Source: Halobacillus_B rhizosphaerae (GTDB lineage Bacteria > Bacillota > Bacilli > Bacillales > Halobacillaceae). From it: DNA of 64,000 nt. The DNA is taken from positions 14,191 through 78,190 of the forward strand of contig NZ_JAUTWQ010000025.1 of NCBI RefSeq assembly GCF_046719735.1, read 5' to 3'. Shown here one piece after another: positions 9,485-18,277 of this stretch. Both the position numbers and the translations under genes were made by a program. Each line of letters opens with the position of its first letter. The first letter of the stretch is position 1. The notes below the pieces were generated by a model, which saw only the letters and a program-made list of their open reading frames with translations, was not told the origin of the DNA and did no database searches.

Positions 9485-9513
9485 TTGACAGTTTTGCAAG
9501 ACCACCTTATACT
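9485..9513 (+). promoter_or_regulatory. Strong sigma-A promoter of the SDR/kinase/oxidase operon
   Basis: A perfect TTGACA (9485-9490), a 17-base spacer and TATACT (9508-9513) give one of the best consensus promoters in the window. It is followed by a terminator-containing leader. Confidence 0.85.
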
Positions 9514-9525
9514 GATAACTATTCA

Positions 9526-9591
9526 AAGTTACTAGAGCCGAGAGAAAAGTAACTTCCCTTTGGGGGAAGTGTGCTTTTCTCTCTTTTTTTT
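9526..9591 (+). promoter_or_regulatory. Leader antiterminator/terminator pair
   Basis: AAGTTACT (9526-9533) pairs perfectly with AGTAACTT (9548-9555). The second arm lies inside the left side of a long intrinsic terminator (GAGAGAAAAG with CTTTTCTCTC, inner CTTCCC with GGGAAG, then eight T, 9540-9591). The two structures exclude each other. The leader sits between the promoter and the first gene, next to a divergent GlpP-family gene, as expected for antitermination control. Confidence 0.8.
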
Positions 9592-9631
9592 GCTTTATTT
9601 TAAGCAAAGAACCAGGAGGTAGATTAGGAGT

Positions 9632-10402
9632 ATGTTGGATTTTTCGATGGATTATTTTTCACTGAAAGGACAAACGGCGCTCGTCACAGGAGGGAATTCT
9701 GGGCTGGGGCAGGCCTTTTCACTTGCTTTAGCAAAAGCAGGAGCGAACCTGTTTATCCCGAGCCTTTCTGATGACGATGGAACAACCCGCGCATTAATTG
9801 AACAAGAAGGAGTTTCCATGGAATTTATGAAAGTGGACATCACTGAAGAAGGAGCTCCTAAGCGAGTGATCGAAGCTTGTCAGAAAGCGTATGGTTCTGT
9901 GGATATTGTGGTGAACAGCGCTGGCATGAATAATGTAGCTGCCTTTGAAGATTTCGGCAGGGAAAAATGGGATCCGATGATCAATGTCAATTTAACGGCT
10001 GCCTTTGAGGTGAGTCATGAAGCGGCTAAAACGATGGTGCCGCAGCGCAGCGGAAAGATCATTAATATTTGCTCGATGTTCTCCTTTCATGGCGGTCAGG
10101 GTTCTCCTGCTTATGCAGCTACAAAGCATGGTCTGGCGGGATTGACCAAAGCTTATTGTGATGAACTGGCGCAGTATAACATTCAGGTTAATGGAATCGC
10201 GCCAGGATATTATGCCACTGATCTTACGGAGACGACGAGAAATGACCCGGATAAAAATGAAAAAGTAGTCGGTCATATTCCTGCAAACAGGTGGGGAGAA
10301 ACCGAGGACCTTATGGGGACGACGGTTTTCCTTGCAAGCAAAGCTTCCGATTACGTAAATGGTCATATTCTTGCCGTTGATGGGGGCTATTTAGTCAGGT
10401 AG
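9632..10402 (+). CDS. Short-chain dehydrogenase/reductase (YgcW-like)
   Basis: This 256-residue classical SDR has the cofactor motif TGGNSGLG near residue 20, NSAG, and the catalytic Tyr161 and Lys165 (YAATK) with the upstream Ser. A KxxD-like strand-2 end is absent (it reads FIPSLSD). It oxidises or reduces a hydroxyl/keto group with NAD(P). It is first in a four-gene set under the 9485 promoter and the terminator leader. Annotations of close relatives usually say gluconate or deoxygluconate dehydrogenase; here the neighbours argue for an uncharacterised substrate. The ATG at 9632 has AGGAGG 12 bases upstream, so a start a few codons later is possible. Confidence 0.85.
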   Translation: MLDFSMDYFSLKGQTALVTGGNSGLGQAFSLALAKAGANLFIPSLSDDDGTTRALIEQEGVSMEFMKVDITEEGAPKRVIEACQKAYGSVDIVVNSAGMNNVAAFEDFGREKWDPMINVNLTAAFEVSHEAAKTMVPQRSGKIINICSMFSFHGGQGSPAYAATKHGLAGLTKAYCDELAQYNIQVNGIAPGYYATDLTETTRNDPDKNEKVVGHIPANRWGETEDLMGTTVFLASKASDYVNGHILAVDGGYLVR

Positions 10403-10442
10403 ATCGTTCCAACTACAAACGAAAAGGAAATGTGATAACGCC

Positions 10443-11897
10443 ATGAATGAGAAATACTTAATAGGAGTAGACTTGGGTTCGCAAAGTGCGAAAGTAGCGA
10501 TATTTGATTTAGATGGAAACGTCGTGAGCGAAGGGAAAGAACGTTTAAGGCCGACGAACCTGCCAGCGCCTGGGAAGGTAGAACATCCAGATGATGATCT
10601 TTGGGATTCCGTGGCTGCGGCAAGCAGGGAGGCGATGACCCAGTTTACCGGCCATCCAGAGTCTATTGCTGGAATAGGACTGTGTACAATTCGATTCTGC
10701 AGAGCCCTGCTTAAAGAGGACGGGACGCTCGCCGCTCCAGTAATGAGCTGGATGGATGAACGAGTCTCCCAGCCCTATGAACATACTCAGCCAGACGTGA
10801 AGTATGTGACCACCTCATCCGGCTATATCACGCACCGTTTTACAGGAGAATTCAGGGATACAGCTGCTAATTATCAAGGGATGTGGCCGATTGATACGGA
10901 TACGTGGGATTGGAGTGAAAGCGACCGCATCATAGATGAATTTAAGATTCCAAGGGAGATGTTGTTTACACTGCAAAACCCGGGCACAGTACTTGGCCGA
11001 GTTACCAAAAGTGCTGCTGAGGTGACAGGTATTCCAGAAAATATACCCGTCGTGGCCACTGCTAATGATAAGGCTGTGGAAGCTTTAGGGTCTGGTACAT
11101 TAAGCGAGAATACGGCTCTTGTTTCCCTGGGCACCTATATAGCTGGAATGATTCATGGGAAAACCAACCCAAAGAATGTCAATCATTTTTGGACCAATTT
11201 TGCTGCTATGCCTTATGAATATTTGTATGAAAGTAACGGAATTCGCAGAGGTATGTGGACCGTCAGTTGGTTTAAAGAACTGCTTGGGAAAGAGCTGGTG
11301 AAGAAGGCAGATCAACTGGGGATGTCTCCTGAGGAATACTTGGATATGGAAGCTCAAGAGAATGTGCCCGCTGGAAGCGATGGCCTGATGACGGTTCTCG
11401 ATTGGCTGGCTCCACCGGATCAGCCGTTTAAAAAAGGGATGATGATTGGGTTTGATGGCAGGCATACGAGAGCCCATATCTATCGTTCTATTTTAGAAGC
11501 CATTGCCCTTACGATGAAAACGCATGTGGAGGCTATGTGCAAAGAGCTGGATGCGGATCTTAAAGATATAGTTATTACAGGCGGGGGATCAAATGGAGAT
11601 TTGATGATGCAGATCTTTGCCGACGTGTTCGGACTGCCGGCAAAACGTAATGTAATCAATGGAGCAGCGAGTCTAGGGGCATCGATCAATGCTGCTGTTG
11701 GTTTAGAACTGTACTCGAGTTATGAAGAAGCGATCGAACACATGGTGAAGATTCGCGATACGTTCCATCCAGAATCGGATACTCATGAGTTTTATGACCA
11801 GTTGAACAAGGAAGTCTTTCAGCAGATTACCGCAAGTACAGATGGAGTATTAAAAAGATCTTATGATTTATTTCGTTCCTGGGATTCTAAATCATAA
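10443..11897 (+). CDS. FGGY-family carbohydrate kinase (YgcE-like)
   Basis: This 484-residue sugar/polyol kinase has the N-terminal phosphate loop GVDLGSQSAKVAIFDLDG, the substrate-loop motif MSWMDER, the central ATPase motif SLGTYIAGM and the C-terminal adenosine motif VITGGGSNGDLMMQ followed by NGAASLGASINAA. It phosphorylates a hydroxyl of a small polyhydroxylated substrate with ATP in the cytoplasm. It follows the SDR by 40 bases and precedes the FAD-linked oxidase by 42. The order SDR, kinase, oxidase is that of the E. coli ygcW-ygcE-ygcU group. The substrate is unknown. Confidence 0.88.
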   Translation: MNEKYLIGVDLGSQSAKVAIFDLDGNVVSEGKERLRPTNLPAPGKVEHPDDDLWDSVAAASREAMTQFTGHPESIAGIGLCTIRFCRALLKEDGTLAAPVMSWMDERVSQPYEHTQPDVKYVTTSSGYITHRFTGEFRDTAANYQGMWPIDTDTWDWSESDRIIDEFKIPREMLFTLQNPGTVLGRVTKSAAEVTGIPENIPVVATANDKAVEALGSGTLSENTALVSLGTYIAGMIHGKTNPKNVNHFWTNFAAMPYEYLYESNGIRRGMWTVSWFKELLGKELVKKADQLGMSPEEYLDMEAQENVPAGSDGLMTVLDWLAPPDQPFKKGMMIGFDGRHTRAHIYRSILEAIALTMKTHVEAMCKELDADLKDIVITGGGSNGDLMMQIFADVFGLPAKRNVINGAASLGASINAAVGLELYSSYEEAIEHMVKIRDTFHPESDTHEFYDQLNKEVFQQITASTDGVLKRSYDLFRSWDSKS

Positions 11898-11939
11898 AGA
11901 AGTTTAGTAAATAAATATTTTTCATAAAGGAGTTAAATC

Positions 11940-13382
11940 ATGACATTAACTAGAGAACAAATCGTAAATGATGTTAAAGAAATTTTATCTGAAAAACAGG
12001 TCATTACAGATGAAACGGTATTAAGAGAAAACAGTGCAGATCGCTTTCGTAAGTATGAAACCATCCACGGGGTGTACACGCAGCCGATGCCCGCTGCGAT
12101 CGTAAAAGTGAAGTCCGCTGAGGAAGTTTCTCAAATTCTCCAGTATATGAATGAAAACAAGCTCAATGCAGTTCCTAGAACAGGGGGTTCAGCAACCGAA
12201 GGCGGTCTGGAAACGACGGTTGAAAATTCTCTAGTTATCGACGGGTCAGGCATGAATGACATTGTTAGTATCGATTCTTACAATATGCTGGCCACGGTTA
12301 AATGCGGTGTGCCCCTGGAAATATTAGAGGATCAGCTTCGTGAGCAAGGATTAACGACCGGGCATTCGCCGCAGTCCAAACCTCTTGCTCAAATGGGCGG
12401 GTTAGTGGCCACAAGAAGTATCGGTCAGCTCTCTACTTTATACGGCGGCATTGAAGATATGGTCGTGGGCGTGGAGGCTGTCTTTCCTAACGGCGAAATT
12501 ACTAAAATTAAAAACATTCCCAGACGCGCGGCCGGGCCAGATATTCGCCATGTGATTATCGGAAACGAAGGGGCTCTTTGCTACATTACTGAGGTTACCG
12601 TGAAAGTCTTCCAGTACCAGCCGGACAACAATCAATATTATGGCTATGTACTTGATCACATGAAAACTGGGTTTGAGATCCTTCGTGAAGTGATGGTTCA
12701 AGGATATCGTCCTTCTGTCGCTCGTTTGTATGACCCGGAGGATGCTGCAGATCACTTTAGTTTTTCTGAAGATAAGTGTGTTCTTATCTTTATGGCAGAA
12801 GGACCAAAACCGATTGCAGAAGCTACCGGACAGGCGATTGAAGATATCGTAGCTCAATACGGAGAAAGTAAGCGGATTGAGAGCCATCTTATTCAGAATT
12901 GGTTTGAAAACCTGAACTGGGATCCTTCAAAAGTGGAAGAAGAAAGACAGGAAATCAAGGAAAAGAACAATATTGGTTTTACAACTGAAGTTTCTGGAGC
13001 ATGGGGCGTCATCAATGAGATTTATGAGCGCTGCATCACCCGTGTACGTGAGGAAATTCCTCATATTACCATGCTTGGCGGACATTCATCTCATAGCTAC
13101 ATGAACGGAACCAATATGTATTTCGTATATTATTATGATTTGGTTGACATCAAACCTGAAGAAGAGATTACTAAATATCATTACCCTATTAACAAAATTA
13201 TTGTTGAAGAAACGATTAAAGCCGGCGGGTCCATGGTCCACCATCATGGTGTCGGAAAGCATCGTACTCCATGGATCAAAGAAGAATACGGTTCTTCCTA
13301 TTACATTCTGGAAACCTTGAAAAAGGCGTTTGATCCAAATGGAATTATGAACAAGGGCACCATTTTTCCTGATGATAAGTAA
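11940..13382 (+). CDS. FAD-linked oxidase (YgcU / alkyl-DHAP synthase-like)
   Basis: This 480-residue protein has two parts. Residues about 50-225 are a PCMH-type FAD-binding domain (PRTGGSATEGGLE, TTGHSPQS, GNEGALCYITEVTVKV). The rest is a D-lactate-dehydrogenase-type cap ending in a His-rich active-site motif, MVHHHGVGKHR, near residues 425-435, as in alkyldihydroxyacetone-phosphate synthase and E. coli YgcU. Such enzymes oxidise a 2-hydroxyacid or a related alcohol, or act on DHAP-type phosphates. Coupled with a kinase and an SDR it suggests oxidation of a phosphorylated hydroxy compound. There is no signal peptide; it is cytoplasmic. Confidence 0.85.
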   Translation: MTLTREQIVNDVKEILSEKQVITDETVLRENSADRFRKYETIHGVYTQPMPAAIVKVKSAEEVSQILQYMNENKLNAVPRTGGSATEGGLETTVENSLVIDGSGMNDIVSIDSYNMLATVKCGVPLEILEDQLREQGLTTGHSPQSKPLAQMGGLVATRSIGQLSTLYGGIEDMVVGVEAVFPNGEITKIKNIPRRAAGPDIRHVIIGNEGALCYITEVTVKVFQYQPDNNQYYGYVLDHMKTGFEILREVMVQGYRPSVARLYDPEDAADHFSFSEDKCVLIFMAEGPKPIAEATGQAIEDIVAQYGESKRIESHLIQNWFENLNWDPSKVEEERQEIKEKNNIGFTTEVSGAWGVINEIYERCITRVREEIPHITMLGGHSSHSYMNGTNMYFVYYYDLVDIKPEEEITKYHYPINKIIVEETIKAGGSMVHHHGVGKHRTPWIKEEYGSSYYILETLKKAFDPNGIMNKGTIFPDDK

Positions 13383-13410
13383 AGATCTATTTAAGTCCTA
13401 AAGAAGTAGA

Positions 13411-13458
13411 GTAAGGAAGCGGTGATAGAATCCTATGGCCGCTTTCTGCTTTCCTTTA
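13411..13458 (+). terminator. Probable terminator or attenuator after the FAD oxidase
   Basis: GGAAGCGG pairs with CCGCTTTC around an 18-base loop, followed by a T/C-rich run. It may end the three-gene transcript or reduce read-through into the transporter. Confidence 0.55.
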
Positions 13459-13516
13459 TAAAAACAATTGAAATTTTGTGAAAGTATGGTTTTTCGTATT
13501 TTCGTAGCAACAATTA

Positions 13517-13531
13517 ATGAAAACGGTTACA
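13517..13531 (+). promoter_or_regulatory. CcpA cre site upstream of the BCCT transporter
   Basis: ATGAAAACGGTTACA matches the relaxed cre consensus WTGNAANCGNWNNCW at every defined position. It lies 67 bases before the transporter start and implies carbon catabolite repression. Confidence 0.75.
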
Positions 13532-13597
13532 TAATTAGGCCGTTTATTCACAATCGCTAAATACATCTATTGATAAATACTAATAAGGAGGTAGAAC

Positions 13598-15160
13598 GTG
13601 AAAAAGCTAAAACTTAATTCCATTCGTCCGCTCGTATTTTTGCCTGCTTTTATCCTGCTCTTAATTACCATTATTTTAAATTTTGTCAATTATGATTGGT
13701 TTTTAAAGGTCACTACAGGGGCTAAATCCTTTATGACCCATGAATTAGGTTGGGTATTCAGTATTGCAGGTGTCGTTAGCGTTATTCTAGTCAGTTTAGC
13801 GTATTTCTCACCGCTTGGAAATGTACGAATTGGTGGAGAAGACGCTAAACCCTTACTGAAGAAACAAACGTGGTTTGCGATCACCTTAACAACGACGATT
13901 GCAGCTGGTATTCTGTTTTGGGGAACGGCTGAGCCGATTTTTCATTTATCAAACCCGCCCAAATCGCTGGGAATTGAACCAATGTCAGCAGATGCTGCCA
14001 AATTTGCTATGGAGACGTTATACCTGCACTGGACCTTTATCCCCTATGCTTTCTACTCTGTTCCTACTATCGTCTTTGCGTTTGCTTATTACAATATGAA
14101 GCGCTCGTTTAGCGTAGGATCTCAAATTTCTCCTGCCATGAAAAATCTTAATCAAAATAAGATTAAAGTAGTGGTGGACGCGGTTATTCTATTCGCAGTT
14201 TCAGCCGCAATTGCTTCTTCCTTTGGCACTTCCGTTATGAATATGGGGGGAGGAATTTATTCACTCTTTGGAATAGATAATGGCAAAACACTTTGGATAT
14301 TTATTACCATTATTGGTACTATTGCTTTCATTATTTCCTCTAGTACAGGACTGTTGAAAGGAATACGAGTGTTAGCCGACTTTAATATTTACTTATATTA
14401 TATAATCATAGCGGCTTTGATCATTTTAGGCCCGACGGTATATATGTTCGCTGTTGGAACCGAAAGCTTTGGTGGTTTCCTATCCCACTTCTTTGAAAAA
14501 GCCTTATTTACCGGGGAGGCGGCCCATGATGATTGGGCAAGCGGATGGACGACGTTCTATTGGTCTAATTGGATGGCGTGGGCCCCTGTAACGGCGGTAT
14601 TTCTGGCAAGGATAGCTTATGGATATACGGTCAAAGAAGTGATCATGATGAACTTTGTTATTCCTGGATTTTTTAGTGTTCTATGGATGACTGTACTAGG
14701 TGGATCAGCGATTAACTTCCAAATGACGGGGCAGGTAGACCTCGTATCGATCCTCAATGAGCAGGGGTCTGGAGCTGCAGCATATGCAGTGTTAAATCAT
14801 CTGCCATTTTCCGGTATTTTAATTGGACTATATTTGCTTGCTGTGATGATTTCCTTTATAACAGCTACGGATTCTACAACCAATGCTATGGCCAGTATTA
14901 GTTCTACCGGGATTACCGAAGCCTCTCAAGAAGCCCCTGTATTTATTAAAATCACCTGGGGTGTGATTGTAGGAGCGGTGGCTTTGATTTTCATTTCCAC
15001 TCTTGGAATTGATGGGATTAAAACTCTTTCCTATCTAGGAGGGTTCCCTGCTCTGTTTTTAGGGATTTTTAGTATCCTTTCGCTTATCTTTATCATGAGA
15101 AATCCTGGAAAGTTTGATCGGGTTTCAAAAGCAGCTAATAAACAAAAAAATGTCAGCTAG
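13598..15160 (+). CDS. BCCT-family transporter (betaine/choline/carnitine type)
   Basis: This 520-residue secondary transporter has about twelve hydrophobic segments. The family tryptophan segment reads WTTFYWSNWMAWAPVTAVF, so one Trp of the usual WGWWISW box is replaced (SNW). Glycine-rich GTSVMNMGGG follows the GTS motif of TM3. The family imports quaternary ammonium or related zwitterions with Na+ or H+. The C-terminal tail is short, without the long osmosensing extension. A cre site lies upstream and catabolic genes precede it, so it is more likely a nutrient importer for the SDR/kinase/oxidase pathway than an osmoprotectant pump. That role is inference. Confidence 0.87.
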   Translation: MKKLKLNSIRPLVFLPAFILLLITIILNFVNYDWFLKVTTGAKSFMTHELGWVFSIAGVVSVILVSLAYFSPLGNVRIGGEDAKPLLKKQTWFAITLTTTIAAGILFWGTAEPIFHLSNPPKSLGIEPMSADAAKFAMETLYLHWTFIPYAFYSVPTIVFAFAYYNMKRSFSVGSQISPAMKNLNQNKIKVVVDAVILFAVSAAIASSFGTSVMNMGGGIYSLFGIDNGKTLWIFITIIGTIAFIISSSTGLLKGIRVLADFNIYLYYIIIAALIILGPTVYMFAVGTESFGGFLSHFFEKALFTGEAAHDDWASGWTTFYWSNWMAWAPVTAVFLARIAYGYTVKEVIMMNFVIPGFFSVLWMTVLGGSAINFQMTGQVDLVSILNEQGSGAAAYAVLNHLPFSGILIGLYLLAVMISFITATDSTTNAMASISSTGITEASQEAPVFIKITWGVIVGAVALIFISTLGIDGIKTLSYLGGFPALFLGIFSILSLIFIMRNPGKFDRVSKAANKQKNVS

Positions 15161-15182
15161 AAAGAATTCATTTTACCAAAAA

Positions 15183-15213
15183 AACCCGAACCTTTGAATG
15201 GTTCGGGTTTTCT
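15183..15213 (+). terminator. Terminator of the BCCT gene
   Basis: AAACCCGAACC pairs with GGTTCGGGTTTT around TTTGAAT. The arms are nearly symmetric, so it may also serve the convergent HAD gene. Confidence 0.88.
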
Positions 15214-15259
15214 GCATATAGTATCTAATAAAGGTACCGCTCGTCCTTTGTTTTTACAG

Positions 15260-15910
15260 TTAGGAAATGAATCCTCTGCGCCTTAATTCGTTTTCCACTT
15301 CCTTAAAGCTGGTCATAGGAATGAAAGGAATATTTCTGTCTTTTAAAAGGTCCTGCAATTCTTTCTTAGCAAATGTAAGGTCTGCATAGACTGCAGGATG
15401 GGAATCCGGTTCACTATCACCGGCGTAATGAATCGTCTCATACTGCTCCTTTAATTCTTGGACCACTTTTGATTTATCGATGCCATACTTCTCCGAGTAG
15501 TGACGGTGCTCTGGATCGATGTTCAAATGAATGTTCTTGTTGTGATAATAACCTTCGTTCGAAAGTACCTTCACATTTTTAATCTTATATTCTTTCAGGA
15601 GATGATTAATATAATAGTCTGTTCCCGCACTTAAAATGTAAAAATCTCCGCCATTATCCTGGACGGTTTGAATAAAGGAAGGGACATGTTCATCAATAGG
15701 AATCTGCATGATTTCCTTAATGATTTCCTCTTCGTTCTGATCGATGGAAGCAAATACCTTGCTGAGGAAATCAATATTCTTCATGCGGCCGGCCTGCCAA
15801 TCCTTCATTAAATCTTCCCCGCCAGAAAAATGATTTTCTATCACGATGGAGTAAAAGTCTTTATGTGAAATTGTTCCGTCAAAATCGGAAACAAAGGCCC
15901 ACTTCTTCAT
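15260..15910 (-). CDS. MtnX-like HAD-IB phosphatase
   Basis: This 216-residue HAD-superfamily hydrolase has the nucleophile motif DFDGTIS (residues 9-15), motif II LSAGTDYYI and motif IV GDSEPDSHPA. It resembles MtnX of the methionine salvage pathway and phosphoserine phosphatase-like proteins, which remove phosphate from a small metabolite in the cytoplasm. No other methionine salvage gene is adjacent, so the exact substrate is open. It has a GGAGGAAT ribosome site. Confidence 0.82.
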   Translation of the reverse strand: MKKWAFVSDFDGTISHKDFYSIVIENHFSGGEDLMKDWQAGRMKNIDFLSKVFASIDQNEEEIIKEIMQIPIDEHVPSFIQTVQDNGGDFYILSAGTDYYINHLLKEYKIKNVKVLSNEGYYHNKNIHLNIDPEHRHYSEKYGIDKSKVVQELKEQYETIHYAGDSEPDSHPAVYADLTFAKKELQDLLKDRNIPFIPMTSFKEVENELRRRGFIS

Positions 15911-15990
15911 ATTGTATTCCTCCTAAATATAGAATTTCTATTCATTGTAACTGACTTCGTATAACTGAACTACAATTAAGCATTCTTAGA

Positions 15991-16032
15991 TGAAGAAAGT
16001 GACTGATTTAATTAGATCAGCCACTTTCTTCA
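15991..16032 (-). terminator. Hairpin directly after the YczE-like gene
   Basis: GAAGAAAGTG and CACTTTCTTC arms, with inner CTGAT/ATCAG pairing, begin two bases past the stop codon of the minus-strand gene. The following T run is weak, so termination may be partial. Confidence 0.6.
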
Positions 16033-16034
16033 TA

Positions 16035-16685
16035 TTACATGACGGGTTCATATTTCTTTTGATAAAGGGGATGGAACAGATAATAGAATGGATATTCGAA
16101 TGTATAACAGTATTGAATAATGGGTCCTGCAAATAAAACACCTGCAGCAGTTCCAATCCCAACTGGGCCGCCGATTAAGAGTGCGGTCGTCGAAGTCGTC
16201 ATGGCTACTAATGTCTGACTCATTCGTAAGCTGAGTTTGAATTTTTGTGCGATGGCCAGAAATAATTGGTCCACTGGAGCCCTTGGGAGCTGGGGTAAGA
16301 TATAAATCGATACGCCGATCGCACTGAATCCAACACCTAACAATAATGTGACAAGCTGCACTAGAAATGGAGAAGAAGCTAAGCTGACGTTCTTAAATAC
16401 AATTTCCAGCCAAAAATCGAGAATTACACTTTCTAAAACAAGTGGAAGTACAGCACGGAATTCAGGTTTTTGCTTGATCAGCCATCCGTTTATAAAAATA
16501 AACAGAAGCTGAAATAAAGCATACCAGATTCCGACTGTAAAACCGAAGCGATCGGACAACCCGACGAATAAGGCAGTCCAAAAACCTGCCCCCAGGGTAG
16601 CTTTTATTAATAGGGAAACACCAAAAAAGTTGATGAGCATTCCCATAATATAAATAGTCATTCGGTAAAACATAAACAACCTCAT
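16035..16685 (-). CDS. YczE/YyaS/YitT-type membrane protein
   Basis: This 216-residue integral membrane protein has about five hydrophobic segments and the family motifs GVSLLIKATLGAGFWTALF near the N-terminus and PRAPVDQLF and GPVGIGTAAGVLFAGP toward the C-terminus. In B. subtilis YczE is linked to surfactin/bacillaene production through Sfp, but the wider family has no known transport substrate. It is transcribed alone. Confidence 0.78.
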   Translation of the reverse strand: MRLFMFYRMTIYIMGMLINFFGVSLLIKATLGAGFWTALFVGLSDRFGFTVGIWYALFQLLFIFINGWLIKQKPEFRAVLPLVLESVILDFWLEIVFKNVSLASSPFLVQLVTLLLGVGFSAIGVSIYILPQLPRAPVDQLFLAIAQKFKLSLRMSQTLVAMTTSTTALLIGGPVGIGTAAGVLFAGPIIQYCYTFEYPFYYLFHPLYQKKYEPVM

Positions 16686-16823
16686 CTTTCACAGGCAAAT
16701 ACAACTGAATAGAAGAGCCAAATTTTATTATTAGGCCATTCTATTAGCCTGATAAGCTATGGTCAATGAGATTTTATTAAAAAAAGTAAAGAAATATTGA
16801 GCAATTGAATTGATCTATCATAT

Positions 16824-16859
16824 AAAAAATGGCCCTGATTAAACCAGGACCATTTTTTA
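16824..16859 (-). terminator. Terminator of the iron alcohol dehydrogenase gene
   Basis: AAAATGG(C)CCTG pairs with CAGG(A)CCATTTT. In the minus direction it is followed by T-rich sequence, 17 bases past the stop. Confidence 0.82.
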
Positions 16860-16875
16860 CTACATTGTGATGAAC

Positions 16876-18042
16876 TTAAATGGTAACTTTCTGTCCATAA
16901 TAGGCTGCAGTGAATAATTCTTTCATTTGGTCTACGGATGTTTCACGAGGATTGGTACCTGTACAAGGATCTTCTACAGCATTCGCTGCCATTTGATCTA
17001 CGTGTTCGTTAAATAATTCTTCAGAAACACCGAATTCTTCTAGCGTATTCGGTACATCCATTTTGCGATTTAAGTCGCGCACCCACTCAATAAGTGAATC
17101 TACTAATTCTTCGTCAGTATTTCCGGAGAGTCCGATCCTTCTTGCTAATGCTGCGTAGCGGTCTTCTACTACGCTGCGGTTGAACTGAATGACGTAAGGT
17201 AAATAGATAGCATTGGCACATCCGTGTGGGACTCCGAAAGTTGGACCGCTTTTATGGGCGAGACTGTGAACATTACCTAATACAGCATTCGCAAAGGCCA
17301 TACCTGCCATAGCTTGTGCATAGTGTACTTGTTCGCGAGCTTCCTTATCTTCATTGTAGGAAGCAAGGAGATTATCATTTAAAATTTCAGCTGCTTCAAT
17401 AGATAATGAATTGGTAAAGGTTGTGCGCGGCTTCGCAACATAAGCTTCAATACTGTGAGTTACCGCGTCCATGCCGCTGTAAGCAAGTACATGCTTAGGC
17501 ATAGACTGTACCATGACTGGATCAATAATGGCTAAATCAGGGGTTAATTCGAAATCAGCCAGTGGATATTTAACACCTGTTTCAGAATCTTTGATTACAG
17601 ATAGATTAGAGATTTCTGAAGCTGTTCCGCTTGTTGTTGGAATCCCAATAAATCTTGCTTTACTGCGAAGCTCTGGAAGGTTAAATGGCTGAGACATCTC
17701 TTCAAACGTTAATTCAGGATGTTCATAAGAAATCCATAATGCCTTCGCGGCGTCCATTGGTGAACCGCCACCGATCCCGATAATCCAATCCGGCTGGAAA
17801 TCTTTTACGACTTGAAGGTGATCCTGGACCATTTGAGTAGATGGTTCTTCTGTGATTCCTTCTATTACTTTTATATCGATTTTCGCTTCTGAAAGATTTG
17901 ATTGGATTTTATCGAGGTTGCCATTTTCTTTAACAGACCCTCCTCCGATGACTAATAGTGCTTTTTCACCTTTTATAGACTTCAATTTATCTAATGCATT
18001 TTCTCCGAAATAAATATCTCTTGGTATAGTAAAACGATTCAT
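16876..18042 (-). CDS. Iron-containing (group III) alcohol dehydrogenase
   Basis: This 388-residue NAD(P)-dependent dehydrogenase has the cofactor motif GIGGGSPMDAAK (residues 89-100) and the metal-site residues Asp192, His196, His263 and His273 in MDAVTHSIEA, LAHKSG and VPHGCANA. It reduces aldehydes or oxidises alcohols, with Fe or Zn. Length is normal. It has a strong GGAGG ribosome site and is monocistronic. The substrate is not apparent; GbsB (choline) and propanediol or lactaldehyde enzymes share this fold. Confidence 0.9.
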   Translation of the reverse strand: MNRFTIPRDIYFGENALDKLKSIKGEKALLVIGGGSVKENGNLDKIQSNLSEAKIDIKVIEGITEEPSTQMVQDHLQVVKDFQPDWIIGIGGGSPMDAAKALWISYEHPELTFEEMSQPFNLPELRSKARFIGIPTTSGTASEISNLSVIKDSETGVKYPLADFELTPDLAIIDPVMVQSMPKHVLAYSGMDAVTHSIEAYVAKPRTTFTNSLSIEAAEILNDNLLASYNEDKEAREQVHYAQAMAGMAFANAVLGNVHSLAHKSGPTFGVPHGCANAIYLPYVIQFNRSVVEDRYAALARRIGLSGNTDEELVDSLIEWVRDLNRKMDVPNTLEEFGVSEELFNEHVDQMAANAVEDPCTGTNPRETSVDQMKELFTAAYYGQKVTI

Positions 18043-18277
18043 TTGAAATACCTCCTGTTAGTTAGTACAAATGTTCAAGTTATGCTGCATTTCAATTGTT
18101 AAGCAGCACATATTACGACTGCATTCACCGTTTTACCAATGATTAAACATCGGGACCGGTTAAGTCCAGCCTGACGGAAGACCAGATAAGAGGATCAACC
18201 TGTTTTATCTGCTTATCATTAGGGAATTACATACAAACTAGAAGACAAGATTGAATTGATCGCAGGAGGTTGTGGGT

